Assembly (NCBI GenBank): GCA_951804985.1
Contig: OX638132.1
Span: 85,874,696 to 85,938,695, forward strand
DNA: 64,000 nucleotides
Reading direction: 5' to 3'
Source of the DNA: Dryomyza anilis
Taxonomy: Eukaryota; Arthropoda; Insecta; Diptera; Dryomyzidae
Position 1 is the first letter of the stretch; the number at the start of each line of letters is the position of its first letter. The translations under genes and the position numbers were made by a program. The notes beneath the pieces were generated by a model. That model saw only the letters and a list, made by a program, of their open reading frames with translations. It was not told where the DNA came from and ran no database searches. Below, in pieces: positions 10,871 through 23,700 of this stretch.

Positions 10871-11637
10871 AATTGTTTTGGCGGAGAATTATTTTTGTTT
10901 TTGTTACTACATTTTAATACCAATAAAAAACGTCCACAGAAGGCACGGACCCTTGTTATAAATAATAAAAATGTTATTTATATTAATAAAATCACTCCAT
11001 ATCCTTGCATTCACAAAATCTTTGCACGAATCGTGCCCAGTTTATGATAATCAGCTACTTTATGATAATCTTTATGAAAACAGTTATATTTTTGAAACTT
11101 TTTAGACTTCAAAGTTTTCCCTCTTCGAAAATATATAAAGTATCATCAATGAGTCCAACAATGTTGGTGGTGAACATGTTTTTATTTAGTCGAGACATTC
11201 GAAAACATATATCCAAGTTCAATTAAATCCATCATATATGATATTCTTGTCTGTTGCACTTATAGCAAAGAGTATATATTTGATATAGAGTTTCCGTACA
11301 GGTGGTTTCGATGCCACTTTTGTCAAATAAATTCAAACATTGGTTATGTGGAAATTGAAACGAAAATGTTGTCAACAGACACATTTTCAAATCAATATTC
11401 TGATATTTTCTGCCACATTTTTGGCCAGAAAAATAATTGAAATTTATAAGGAGTTGGATTGCAATATATCTTGATAAGTTTGGTTGCAAATTATCCGCGG
11501 ACAGATCTAGTTTTGTGCACTGTTTTCCTCTGTTAACGTTAATCTGTAAAATTCCACTTCCTCATAACCAATGTTTTCGGCAGTGACGCCAGCAAACTCG
11601 AAAGGAATCTCTATTAAAAAATCTATACTCTCTGCTT
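10871..11637. other. Non-coding stretch without identifiable features
   Basis: AT-rich sequence. Open frames at 11005-11226 (+) and 11232-11489 (-) have no recognisable motif and unremarkable composition. I see nothing that supports a gene. Confidence 0.4.
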
Positions 11638-11638
11638 A

Positions 11639-11822
11639 TAGCACTATTCTGGCAAGAGTCACAAATTAAAATCGGTCACAATAGTGCGCTTTATCACAAT
11701 TGTCACAATTTCGTATTCTGTCAATTTCATTTTCTATGTGTATTGACATAAAAGTCTGAATCAATTGTCACTTGTAACAATTGTTGATAACAATTGTCAT
11801 TGCTCGCTAGAATAGGGCTATT
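11639..11822. mobile_element. Inverted-repeat MITE, about 184 bp, TA-flanked
   Basis: The left end TAGCACTATTCTGGC is mirrored by GCTAGAATAGGGCTA at the right end. The inner part carries further symmetric CAATTGTCA/TGACAATTG motifs. Reading TA as the target site gives flanking TA on both sides, consistent with a Tc1/mariner-mobilised miniature. No coding capacity. Confidence 0.5.
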
Positions 11823-11918
11823 ATTATTATTTTTATATAAAAGTCTTCTAAAATACAAATAAAGAATATAAGAGTCTATTTGTTCAGAGCACACTCACAA
11901 ATGAGATTCTTTTACTTA

Positions 11919-13045
11919 CTTATTTGGCCATTACAATCCATGATGGTTTTTGGGCGCACCAATTATATTAGGTTGTCTTGCACTTGGTCGCTACACCGGA
12001 GATTCGGACGCTCTCTCACACGTTAACCACCACTGGGTATAGAATTGAACACATTTTCGACTGGAGTGTTTTCATCAATACGCTCGGCATGTTCAAGCCA
12101 GATTAGGCGCTGGATCTTAATGCACCTAATGATGTCAATATTGATCTCATACAGCTCGTCGTTCCATTCTGTACTTGTTTTCTTTTCTCGAACGCTCCTA
12201 AAGCTCGCTCGCTCATGAGTGTTGGAAACCGTTCACGCCTCAGCGTGAAGGACTGACATGAGCGACTTATAGAGGGTAATTTTTGTACGTCGAGAGAGAG
12301 CTCTGCTCCTCAATTGCCTTACTGAACTTTGTTATTATTCTTCGGCTTATCTCAAAACTGAGATTATTATACTTGTTGATGCTGGTTCCTAGGAAGACGA
12401 AGTCCTTCACAGCTTCGAATTAGTGAGTGTCAAGAGTGTCGTTAAAGAAGAAGTCACGCGAGAGGGAGTAGCTTTGTCTGAGACCTCGTTCGTTTTTAAA
12501 CGTACCGGAGAGGTTGTTCCCAATTTTCACTGAGCAATGTGTGTTTCTCAGATTCATCCTGCAAAGCCTTATAAGTTTCACATGTATATCCAACTCAGAC
12601 ATTGCGGCGTATATGTAACTTATTATCAGACTTGTAGTCGACGAAATGGTGCTGGGTGTCCGTCCGTCTACTTCTCTTTGGTCTTTTTCAGGATTTAGCG
12701 TTATGTGAAAACCTGGTCTATGATAGACTTGCCAGGTCTGGGGGGTTACTCTGTATCGCGATTCGAAAATCAATGTTATATGAAAGTCAATTCTATTCGA
12801 AGAACAGAGCTACTCCAAGGCAAAATCATAAAGTTCCAAAATTTAATGCAAAAGTCACACTACCAAAGTACCATTTATTAGAATGCGAGTAATATCACTC
12901 TCGAATCGCATTACAGAGTAACCTCCCTGAAGCCGCACTTATAAGGTCCAATCATTCGGTTGACGATGGGCTTAAGTCTTTCACAAAATACGCTCGAGAG
13001 AATCTCATAAGCGACATTGCGGAGGATTATCCCATTGTACTTGAA
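11919..13045 (-). mobile_element. Decayed RTE-like LINE, copy 1, interrupted by a MITE
   Basis: The minus strand encodes pieces of a reverse transcriptase in order. At 13045-12925 is an upstream RT segment. At about 12655-12440 is the RT core, reading LDIHVKLIRLCRMNLRNTHC and ERGLRQSYSLS, which corresponds to the conserved RGLRQGDSLS region. After this come the degraded C-terminal region (12340-11960) and a TAAGTAAGTAAA tail at 11919-11931. The frame is broken by several stops and shifts, and the YADD catalytic box is not readable. A 180-bp inverted-repeat element (12744-12923) splits the RT. It is 5'-truncated and non-functional. RTE clade is suggested by the short tandem 3' tail and the C-terminal sequence; related clades are possible. 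Confidence 0.7.
12744..12923. mobile_element. 180-bp MITE inserted in LINE
   Basis: Terminal inverted repeats of 23 bp: the left starts GGTTACTCTGTA and ends CGATTCGA at 12766. The right (12901-12923) is its reverse complement with 2 mismatches in the middle. The element sits inside a LINE reverse transcriptase whose coding resumes on both sides, so the insertion boundaries are well defined. No long ORF and no clear target-site duplication. Confidence 0.65.
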
Positions 13046-13209
13046 GCAGCTCAAAAAATACTCTTTAAAGTCTGATTTTTATGAGTCCATTTTCGCTAAG
13101 AAACAATTGGGAATTCGATGCTTAAAGAATTAAATTTGTAACGACTCCTAAATATGAATTTTTTATGTGTAAAGTTTTGCAGAGCTCCAGTAATTCCAGG
13201 CAATAGTTT

Positions 13210-13240
13210 TTTGACAGCTCCGGAATTAGAAGCTGTCAAA
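13210..13240. repeat. Short hairpin
   Basis: TTTGACAGCT (13210-13219) and AGCTGTCAAA (13231-13240) form a perfect 10-bp stem with an 11-nt loop. It lies between the two LINE copies; role unknown. Confidence 0.4.
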
Positions 13241-13302
13241 TTGATTAGGAAGAAACAAAGACAATTCAAAATTTAATTTGCCCAGCTCCATAGAAGCGAT
13301 GC

Positions 13303-13873
13303 CTTTAAACTTTACTTACTTAAATGACTCTTACAACCGTGGGTCGGTTTTGGCCGCTGAGATGAAGCCGCGCCAGTCGGATCTGCTTTGCGCGCGCTGA
13401 CGCCAGTTAGAAATACCAAGCGTTGGCAGGTTGTTCTCAACTTGGTCTTTCCAACGCAGATTTGGACGCCCTCTTCTACGCTGTCCACCTTCGAGTTTCG
13501 ATTCAAGCACCTTCTTGGTTGGAGTGTTTTCATCCATTCGTTCGACATGACCTAGCCAGCGAAGCCGCTGGATCTTGATGCGCTTGACTATGTAAATGTC
13601 GTCGAATAACTCATACAGCTCATGGTTCATCCTGATTCTATACTCGTTAGCAAAGCAGATAGGGCCAAAGATTTTACGGAGAATCTTTCTCTCGAACGCT
13701 CCCAGTACTCTCTCATCGGTGGAGGCCAGTGTCCATGTTTCTGCACCATAAAGTAGGACGGGCATGTTGAGTGACTTGTAGAGCGTTATTTGTGTACGGC
13801 GAGAGAGGGCTCTACTTCTCAATTGCCTACTGAGCCCAAAGTAGCACCTGTTGGCAAGAGTTATTCTCCGCCT
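13303..13873 (-). mobile_element. RTE-like LINE, copy 2: 3' terminal fragment
   Basis: An open frame of 163 codons (13822-13331) encodes the C-terminal end of a LINE reverse transcriptase protein. It contains LYKSLNMPVLLYGAETWTL, RLRWLGHVERM, the basic GGQRRRGRPNLRWKDQ motif and the ending WRGFISAAKTDPRL. Coding similarity extends to 13873 beyond the first Met, so the start shown is only internal. It ends in a TAAG-repeat tail (13303-13316). It is better preserved than copy 1 and is 5'-truncated, as is usual for target-primed insertion. Not a host gene. Confidence 0.85.
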
Positions 13874-14778
13874 TTAAACACTTTGGTTATAAATAATGGA
13901 CAAGGATTCTTTGAAAACTTTATTAAACGAAGTGCTACATTAACAGTGCTACATCAACATATAAAAAAACGGACAGTGTTTAAACCAAGTTTAATTTGAA
14001 AATGTTACTGAAAAACTGGAATCTCAGATTTTTACGTGGATGTGATAATACCGCCATTACCACACTCTGCCTAATCTAACCTATGCAATGTTAGGACAAA
14101 TAAAACCCAGCATATATACATTTTTTTTTAATTGATATAATAGACTAAGTTTATTATTTATATTTACATGAAATATGTGTTAAATGACTGCAAATCTGGA
14201 ATATAAGCAAATTTGAAATAAAAAGCAATTTGTTGTATTTTCAACTTTTTTCACTTTATATTCTGGATATTCGTTTATATTTAATGTTAAATTAAAATAT
14301 ACTCGAATTTGCACACACTTAAATTCAAAATACTGTTTTTTTTTTTAGTTTTTTTTTGTGTTTTTTTGTTTGTTTTTATAATCAATTATTTGACCATTGT
14401 TTTCAAAACAAAATACTATAAAATAATATGTATTTTAGTTTTTTTTTTGTTTTTTTTACTGTATTACATGTGTATTGCATATATGTATCGTATGTATAAT
14501 TATTCAAAAAAAAAATGTATTTTCCACAGAAAAGTCATTGACTTGCTTGTTGTGCTGCTGTTGTTCTGGTTGTTATTGTTGATGTCTTATTCTTTGAATG
14601 AAACAATCAATCAATCAATTAATGAATCAACCAATCAACATACAAGCGGAAGTGTGTTAGACAACGTTAAACTTAAATTGACATCTCATGTAAATAAATA
14701 CTTATTTGTTGATCTTGATTAAGTTGTGTATTAATCAAGATGAATGGGTTTTCGTTTGTAATCAGTTTGTATTACATT
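13874..14778 (-). other. Intergenic DNA and likely FAM193 3' UTR
   Basis: AT-rich with long T runs. Antisense to this, the FAM193 transcript should continue past its stop (14779). Candidate minus-strand AATAAA signals include 14155-14150. The 137-codon + strand frame at 14309-14722 is Phe/Leu/Tyr low-complexity translation of T-rich DNA and is not credible. A short CAAT repeat lies at about 14608-14640. Confidence 0.4.
14150..14155 (-). terminator. Candidate FAM193 poly(A) signal
   Basis: AATAAA on the minus strand 624 nt past the stop codon. Other AT-rich variants occur nearby, so the site used is uncertain. Confidence 0.3.
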
Positions 14779-17700
14779 TTACCACCAACCATTTGCTGCA
14801 TTTTTACAGCCAGCACCACCCGCTCCACTTACGCCACCGGCGCCGCCATTGCCACCGCTATTTAACTGTGAGCACTGCTCATCCGTTTCGGTGGCGGCGA
14901 CTGCGACATTTGTTGGCGCCGAAATATGCAACGAGTTTATGTTCTGCACAAAACTGTCCAGCGCACTGTCATCCATGTAGGGCGATGTGCGATTGCTGTT
15001 GCAACCCTTGTTGATGAGCAAATCATTGATATTGATGTGAACTTTTTGCTTTTCCTTTGGTGGCTCAAAGTCGTATTGGAAGCGTTTGAATGCTTCGACG
15101 TCACGATCGACCGAATCGAGCTCATTCAAATTCAGCAAACTGTTCGGCACAAAGCAATTGGTGTCTGTAAAATAATTGTTTCGTTAATGTATTTTTATTC
15201 GAGTGTTATAGTAAAAAAAAAACTTTTACGAGACGCAGTTTGTAGGCTTAAACATTAATGCTACAATTGGCATTTCCAAATTTTGAACCAGCATTTATCA
15301 CTATTTGTACAAAGTTTTAAACAATTCCGTAAAACCTTAAGTAAACACACACTAGGAAAGTAAAATTCGCTCAACCAATACTTTATCTATCTATCTATCT
15401 ATAGAAAACCCTTGGTCCGTCTGTCTATTGGTCTGTTTGTTTCAGCATCACGTCTAACCGCTGATTCGATTTGATCCAGGATATTATAGAGTTCGGAGGC
15501 TGATATAGGCTATACGTGGGCCTGAATGGACAACCTAAACTTTCCACACTTTATAACTTGCGACTTACACCAGCTAAGAAGACAAAACTAAAAATTCGAA
15601 TACAAATAAAAAATAAAACAAAAACAAAAACACAAAACTATAAAAACAAACACAAAAAAAAGAACAAAAGCAAAAACAAAAATACCAAACCAAAATTACA
15701 AAAACAAAGAGACCAAAAAAAAGGCAAAAATACAAACACAAAACCACTAAAACAAAAGCAAAAATACAAGATCAAAAACACAAACGCAAGAGAAAAACAA
15801 AAAACGCAAAAATCAAAAACGGGAAAAACACAAAAGGCTATAACATTAATAAAAAAAAGGCTATAACAAAAACAAAAAATATATATGTTAAACACAACCA
15901 TAAAAACAGAACTCAATAACAACTCTACCAACTCCGTAATTCCACCATTCCTGTCTACTTAAGTAAAATATCTACGCTTAATCCTAGATAAAAAAACTAC
16001 TTTGTAAGGTGAGAAGGAGTGCAGATCACTGACGGGAATCTAACAGAAAGCAATGCATGTGAAAAAGTCATGAAAACAATAGGCTTTATGTTCGGTATGC
16101 TACGAATAAATTTTTACCACAATTTATGCAGCCTAATCTAGAATAAGGATAATTTTAGTACGGACGTGATGAGAGAAAATCAGCTTCATTCTTTATCAAC
16201 TAATAGCCCTCTTAGATTAAATAATCGTCTAAATTAAAAAACCGGGTCAGAGCAGAAAGCTCTATTTTTATCCCAGAAAAAAAGAACCACAACATACACT
16301 ATATCTCGTGAAAAGCATTCTTTTTTTGAACATCATTTTATAATGCTCAGGCTTTACCGTTTCTATATTCGTTATCACGATAGTTAGTCGTTGAGTTCGT
16401 TGCAGCTGTAGCATACATGCTCTCCGCTGCCGAGCGGTTGCTATAAACTGGCGAAATATCCACGCGATGCGCTGCTGGCGACGCTGCGTTACGTGCAAAA
16501 TTTGAATCGTTCACATTATGTATGGAGACCTAAATAAAGACAAAAATATGTCTATTATATATCTGACGCTGCACTGCGTTTTGTCGTCACTCACCTCATT
16601 GTTTAGATTCTGACCCGGCATCAGTGTCTTTAGAAAGGCAGCATCGTCATAACGAATGACGCCCGTATTCGGAATGCCCTCCAAATAGTGATTGAAGCCG
16701 GTGATGGTGGGTGGTGGCGAATCATCGCCACAGTTGTGATTCATGTGACAGTCAGATGCATCAAACAGGGAGCCTGTGTTGCTGGAACGTCCACATGTAG
16801 ACGATATTTGGCTGCTGTTACTATTCGCAGGAAACACTTCGAAGCCATTGTAATAGGCTGAGTGCTGATACTTTTCCTGTAGCGGCGAATTGGTGATGGC
16901 GCTGCGAAACGTGCCACCGCAAGCTACTAAAAACGACAAAGTTAAAAATGTAATGAAAAATGTCAACAATTAAAAAAATGCGATACTTACATGGGTCTGT
17001 CGCATTGGCATTGTGCGGCAAATCCTGTCCAAAGTTTGACCAATGATTTTCAATAGATTTTTGCTTTTGTTGTTGCGCATTTTTGATCTCACTGCCAATC
17101 GCAGATATGCATTTTGAGGCTGCGGATGGTGTAGGGCGCGCAATAATTGCCGACTCACCAACTAGTCCTCCACCTGCACCAGCAGCAGTACCGGTGGCAA
17201 CATTGCCAACGACACGCGTACAACTAATGCTTATGTTGTTATGCGTCTCGCGTGTGTCTGTTGTAGTGGCGGCTGCGGCAGTATTCCTAACCATCTCCTG
17301 TGCCGCATGCACAGCAGGCGGCTCATTTGAGGAATTTGAAAAATATGAAAATGTTGCATTTTCATTGGCGCTTTGCTGTGTGGCTCTGGCTGCCTCAGCG
17401 GCGGCTTCTTGTGGCGTATAATAGTTGACGTTGCCGAATTGTCGGTAGCCGCCCATAGCCAGTCCATTGGCCACAGCCTGCTGCAGTGCTGGATTGCGTA
17501 TAGTGAACATGCCGTTTTCGTTTTTGATAATAGCTGCCGGCTGATCCATGGGTAAGGCAGCGGCCAGAGGTAATCCGCCAATATTACGACCTACAATTTT
17601 AATAAACCATATACTTGAATTGTTTTAGAGACAAAATTATAAAAAATACATTTTCGGGCAACAAAAGTTATGTTTTTGGATTAATATTGCAAAAACAAAC

Positions 17701-20700
17701 ACCGCTCAAATGAATTTATCTTCAAATTGAAACTTAAATTTTAATATTTCCAACAAGTTTTACTGCTACCAACCAAAGTATATTAAAAAAAACTTCGACT
17801 ACAAGGAATGCCGTTAAACAATTTCACAAATTGTTTTCCCAAAAAAATATAACTCCATAAGTAAAGTAATGCTCATATGGAACCACCCCTCATTACCACT
17901 GCGTGCAAAGTAATGTACAAATGGACCACCCCTCATTACTGCTACCAACAAAGCAATGCATAAAGCGTCCAATCTTCATTACGATTGCGTGATAAGTAAT
18001 GCTGAAATGGAAGTACCCCTTGAGACTGTTTGGTTACGAAGTAATGATGTATGGTTCACCCCTTATTACGATACTTCTAAATAATAATCTATATGTACAT
18101 GAGGTAACATTCGGTTCCTTTTTACTTTGGATGCAGTGTGTAATGGGTGGTAGCTCCTACATAGCATTACTTCGTAATCTACAGTGAATGCATACTTGCC
18201 CTAGGCGTTGTCTGTGTAAAAGTAAACAGAAATCAGTATTGAGATTCCGACGCATTACGATTCGATAATAATTAGTCAGTAATCGACTACGTAATGATGC
18301 TATTTCCTATTGGGATGTTGTTGGATATGGATAAAAAAAAAATCAAATTTTCGTAAAATCCTAACTACTTTTGTACGTAAAGACGTGAAAATTTATCATT
18401 TTGTACAAAATATATGCTTCAATTAATAATTATCGTATAGATTTTGTAAAAAAGGAATGTAAATTTAAATCCCTTTCTCAAAACCGTCTCAATGGAGTAA
18501 CCGCCTCAGATGAGGATTTATAAACATTAAGACGTACGAACATGAAATAACCTTATAAAACAAAATGTACCTGCTGCCAAATTGGGTTGCTGTTGTTGCT
18601 GATGCTGCTGCTGTTGCATCATACTTGGCGCGCCTGTCGTTGATGCGCTGTGAAACATGGGGTTGCGTAACGTCACCATTTTTGGTTGACCACTTGTTGC
18701 ACTAGCAGCAGCAGTAGCCGACGGCGTCGCTGTAGAATGTTCAGCATGACGCATATTATTGACAAGCTTTGATTTATTGCGACGCTTCTTGCTCTTAGTG
18801 GTCTTTGTATTTGAGGCGGCTGCGGCAACATTTGGCTTGGACTGATGTTGTTGTGGCTGCTGCTGCTGATGTTGCGATTTCGCTGTTTGCATAGTGTCCA
18901 CCATGATGACGCCATTTTGGCCAAGCGCTGCGGCAGCAGCAACGCCTGCATATGGTGCACCATAGTAACCAGAGACAGCACCAACTGGCGGCGCAATTAT
19001 GGTGGCACCTGGATGATGGAATGATTGCGGCGGCGGTGGCTGTTGCTGTAACGGTTTAGCCAGTTTTTTAATTGACTCGGATTTTTTACGCAACAATTCG
19101 CTTTTAAGCGGATCAACCTTGGTCAGAGTGATGCCGGGCGGCAGCGATAGGTTCTCGACTTGTACGCCGCGGTTTAACTGATCCATGATGCTGACATTGT
19201 TGCTATTAGCGGCAGTAGTAGCGGCGACAAAGTTGCTACTGTTGCCATTGTTGTGCATCGTTTGATTTCCCCCACCTCCGCCGCTAATATGCAGACCCTG
19301 CATCTGCTGCTGTATCGCTGTATATTGCTGTTGCTGACACTGCTTGAGTTGCTGATACTGTTGTTGCTGTTGCTGTTGGTGTGTGGATGGCAAACTGTAT
19401 TCACTGGCGTCAAAGTAACCCATATTGTTGGGGATGCCCGCATAACAGTCGTTGTTGTGTTTCGCCGTTTGATGTTGCTGTTGCTTTTGTGACTGCAGCC
19501 GCTTTTGTGCACGCTTAGAAAGTGGTGCTTGCGGGGGTTTTGTGTCCATCAGACGTTCTGCAGCAGCCGAAGCATTTCGATTAGAGTTTCGATTATTATG
19601 ACTGCGCGTGGGGAAGTGTGTATTCCCCGATGCAGACCCGGCAGCAGCGCGCTGATTGCTGCTGCGTTCAAAGCGCGTTGAGGGACCCGCAGTATTGCGC
19701 TTGCTATTATTGTTGCTGCTGCTGTTATTATGCATTTGTTGCTGCTTCTCTTTTGGCAATTGACGCGTGCGTGTCGTGTGTTCGGCCTGCGTTTTAGTTG
19801 CCAGAGGTTGGTGCTTGGGATGCTGACTGTGTCGGCCGTGTGTCGCTGCTGCCGCTGATGATGTTGTGGGCATTTGTTGCTTAGACGGCTTCTTTCCCAT
19901 AGTTTTGGGCATATTTTCAGCATGTGTTGGAGGCTTATCGCGCTTACCAAGTTCTTGATGCGCGGTAAACTCTGGGCGCGAGCCATTGCCAGACGCCCGC
20001 TTTGTGATGGGCTTCTGTACCGCTGCCAGTGTTGCAGGTGGCAGCGGTTTAGCAGCTGGCGGTGGTTTTTTCACAGTTTTATTTACCGTTGCTACTATAG
20101 GAGCCGCTTTAATAGGTTTTACCACCAATGCCTTAGTCACATACTCCAGCTCATCGCTCGACGAACCGTAGCCATCCGATTCTGAGGAACAGTCCTGCAT
20201 GTGCAGCGACTTGAACGGATTGTTGTCGAACTGGCCGTTGTCGACAAATTTGGAGCGTCTGGCTTTGTGACTTTTAACAGCTGTTGGCGGCGGTGACTGC
20301 GGCGGCGGTGGCACAGCAACCGTAGCAACAGGCGCCACTGGTGATAGTGCGCGTTTCGGCTGCGTCTTGCCTGGCGGTTGAGGCTGTCGATGCTTCTGCT
20401 GCACATTTAGCTTTACACCTTTTTTCCCACTCGCCTTCTGACTGCACGCGGAGTTGTCGCGTGTATTCAGCTGACTGCTAAGCGGCGATGCGCGCGACGA
20501 CGACGCCATAGCCAGCGAGCAGGAGGTGGCAGATGACGAACGTCTATCGCAGCTGCGCAGCGAAGAAGTCGAAGCAAAATCCAAAGCATCTGCGGTTGAG
20601 ACAGATGTGGTGGAAGCTGATGAATTGACGGCTTTCTTCTTTTTGCTTTTAGTGGAAGCAGCATTAGCAGCAACGACAATGGGTACCGGTGCTGCAGGTG

Positions 20701-23700
20701 GCGCTGCTTGTTTATTTTTCGACTTTTTCTTAGACTTCTTTAAGTTTGCTTCGATCTGCTGCTGCTGTTGCAATTCAAGCTCTTGTGCGAGCAGCTGCTG
20801 CTGTCGTGCCAATTTTTCCGCTTCCTCTGCTTCAGCTGCCTGCACTAACCGACGACGCTCTTTTTTTAGCTGCGTTTTTGAAAGCGGTGGCGGTGGTGGT
20901 GGCGCGGGCAGCTGCGTCATTGGCGCTACAACAGCTGGCGTCGTTGATACAGACGCTGCCGCCGTTTGAACCAATTGCCCATTAACAAAAGTGTAAAGCA
21001 ATTTGTCCTTGTCGGGCGAGCTGCCTTTGGCGGTGACCGTTACCTGCGGTTCCGGCACATTCGGCAAATTGACGCGTCGTATGGTCACAATGCGTTTAGA
21101 CGGATCATTGGCCGTTGCATTGGCAGCCATCGCAGCGACTACATCGGGGGACAGCTGCTGTTGCTGCGGCGGTGCATAGCACATGGGCGTGGGTAGCGGC
21201 AGTGGCGGGCGCAACATGCCAAAGGACGTAGGTGCTGCTGCACCCGTCGCCGACTGTAGATCGATGTGATATGAAAAGTTGTTGGCGTGCGCATAGGGCA
21301 GACTATAGTTGTTGGTGGCATTGAGATTATTTGTCGCGGCGGCCGCAGTTGTTGCTGTTGTTTGCAGCGCAGACAACATAAACTGCTGCTGCTGGTGTTG
21401 TTGCTGCTGCTGCTGTGTGATGTCAGGAGCAACAGGCAGCTGTGCCGCATCCAGCTGTTTGATTTTTTCCAGTTGCTGCTCCTTTGTCGGCAGATACGAG
21501 AAACGAAACTCAGCGTTTGTCTGCTTTACAGTGGCTATAAGCTCCAAAACAGCTGTCTCTACTTTAGCTTTGGCGCGCTGCAGTTTCTTGACGTTCGCCT
21601 CCAGCTCGGCGATTTTCTTTTTATCGCGCTTTTTGCTGCACTTTAGCTCCTTGAGCTCGTGTTTGTCCACAAACTCCTTGAAATAAATGTCATGGAATTG
21701 CGAACGAAGAACTTGTAGCTCTGCTATGCGTTTTTCTTCCTCTTTGCGTTGCTTTTGTTTAGCTTTCTTTGCAGCCTTTTTAGCATTTGTCGGCTGTGGC
21801 TGTTTGCCGCCATTGCCGTTAGCACCACCACTGCCTGTACCGCTGCTAGAACCCTCAATGTAGCTAAGCGTCTCGTTGATCCATTTCTTGACTTTCGACT
21901 GATCCTTGGAGTACGTGCCGAGCAGTTCGTAAATTTCATTGACCATGTCTAGACCGCTGCCTGCGCTGCTCTTTTTGGGTGGTGCAGTCGCTGTGCCGGC
22001 GACGGCAGCAGCACGTGCAGCATTGCAACCAGTAGCAGCAGCAACATTTTGATTATTATTGTTATTGCTTTTGTTTGTTTGTGGCGTTGAGGACACATTT
22101 TTATTTGCGGCTAAATGTTTTTTGTCAACTGCTGTTGCTGCTGTTAGGTTGGACTTCTTGTTGACGACACTTGGTTGCGGTACGCTGACAGTGGGCGCTT
22201 CAGCCTTTGCAAGTTGAGGCGGCGACTGTGTTTTGCCGGTGTTTAGATGACTAATGCGCTTGCACAGCGTATTAAGACACTCCAAACTGTCGTCATCGTT
22301 ATCAGCGACAGCAGCGGCTTTTGTTGTCGCGCTGCATGTGGTGGGTGTTGCTGTGGATGCTGCTGCTGTGCTTGCCGCCGTTTTTAACGTTGGCGGCTGA
22401 TTTATTTTGCCAGGATGCTGCTGATGTTGCTGCTGCTGGTGCACTTGTTGCTCCACTGTGGCCTTCATGGTTTTTCGCGCATTAACCAGTTGTGAGAGCT
22501 TCTTGCGCAATCGATCGCGTGTTTCGTTCATGCGCGCGTGATTGCATTCCTGTGAAAAATGAATAGTGTCATTGTTTTATAATTGGAATTATGTGTAAAT
22601 GTTGTAATGCGTACCTTCTTTATGCGTTTCTTGCTCGAATGATTCTCCTTGCAGTGATCACCAAAGTCAGCATGATCGAAACAACCTACAAATCAACAAT
22701 GGTTAGTTTATTTATTTTAACATTATTTAACAAATTTTACATTTCTTTGACTTGTCCTTGCAGCTCTTTTTGTTACTGCCATCAGCGGGCACGCTTACAG
22801 TGGGCAAACTGGCAGCTGTTGGCGCTGCTATTTCCTCCAATGGTGGGTTTCTGAAATTTTCATACAAATTAGCGAAATAATTATAATAAGTTTTATTGGT
22901 AAATAGTAATTTTCAGCAATTATCTTAAAACCAATTTCAAGATATGAAAGTCTTAACATTTTTTTTTTGCTAAAAAGACTTTTTCAATGGATTTATATAT
23001 TTCAGACCAGTTAAAAAAAATACAAACATTTACATATGTCTATTTCCGAAAAATGTAATCCTAATTTTCCTCTTAATTATCAGGACAACTTTTAATTATA
23101 ATAGGAATTAGTTTTCAAGATATATTTCAAAAATAATTTAGGGCTATTTAGAATATACACCAAAGTAACTATAAAAATTAACAACTTTTTCGTATTTGTG
23201 TTTGCTCTATACGCCATTTTTGGATGAACGGAATTTTGAATTGGATTTATATGACTTATCCTCCAAAAAAAGTAGCTTAAATAGTAGCGTGGGTGGCTAG
23301 ATTGGTTAGAGTAAAAAGTCACGAATCGCCGAAACTTCAACGCTACCTCTGGGCAGACTGACAAATCTCCGAGAGTAAAATAAATATTTTAGTCAAAGCC
23401 TTTTTATATATTTATTAATTTTAATTTTTAAATCAAAATTGTAACCGGTATAAAGAATCCGTTACATTTTGAAATTGACCACAATAAACGATTGTTTTAA
23501 TGATTGGTTTAAGTTTGGTTTTGACAATGACTCAAAATATATATTATAATTAAGTTTAGTTTAACACATACTCTGCCGTTTCGTTAATTTTCAAAAACTC
23601 TTCCAGCTTCTTTTTGATTTCATCGGCATTGCCATCGTCCGAGTTTTCCATGCTGCAATAGAAAAGTATTTCAATGAATAACAAGATATTTATTTTCCAA

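Noticed and set aside
10719..10923. Repetitive FFPVEF protein on the minus strand
   Set aside because: The period follows a degenerate DNA tandem repeat with no conserved gene structure around it.
11967..11979. A second mariner end (TATTAGGTTGTC)
   Set aside because: The motif occurs once, with no inverted partner nearby; probably chance inside the LINE tail region.
14309..14722. 137-codon + strand frame
   Set aside because: Phe/Leu/Tyr-rich translation of T-rich DNA, with no motif, inside the likely FAM193 3' region.
15516..15931. Lys-rich (+) and Phe-rich (-) frames
   Set aside because: Direct translation of the AAAAAC low-complexity array, open on both strands for compositional reasons.
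19174..21952. Many open frames on both strands opposite the large FAM193 exon
   Set aside because: They are shadows of CAG/GCN-rich coding DNA (poly-Leu, poly-Cys, poly-Ser/Arg runs). The reading in the FAM193 frame is continuous for 1,326 codons and fits its neighbours in phase.
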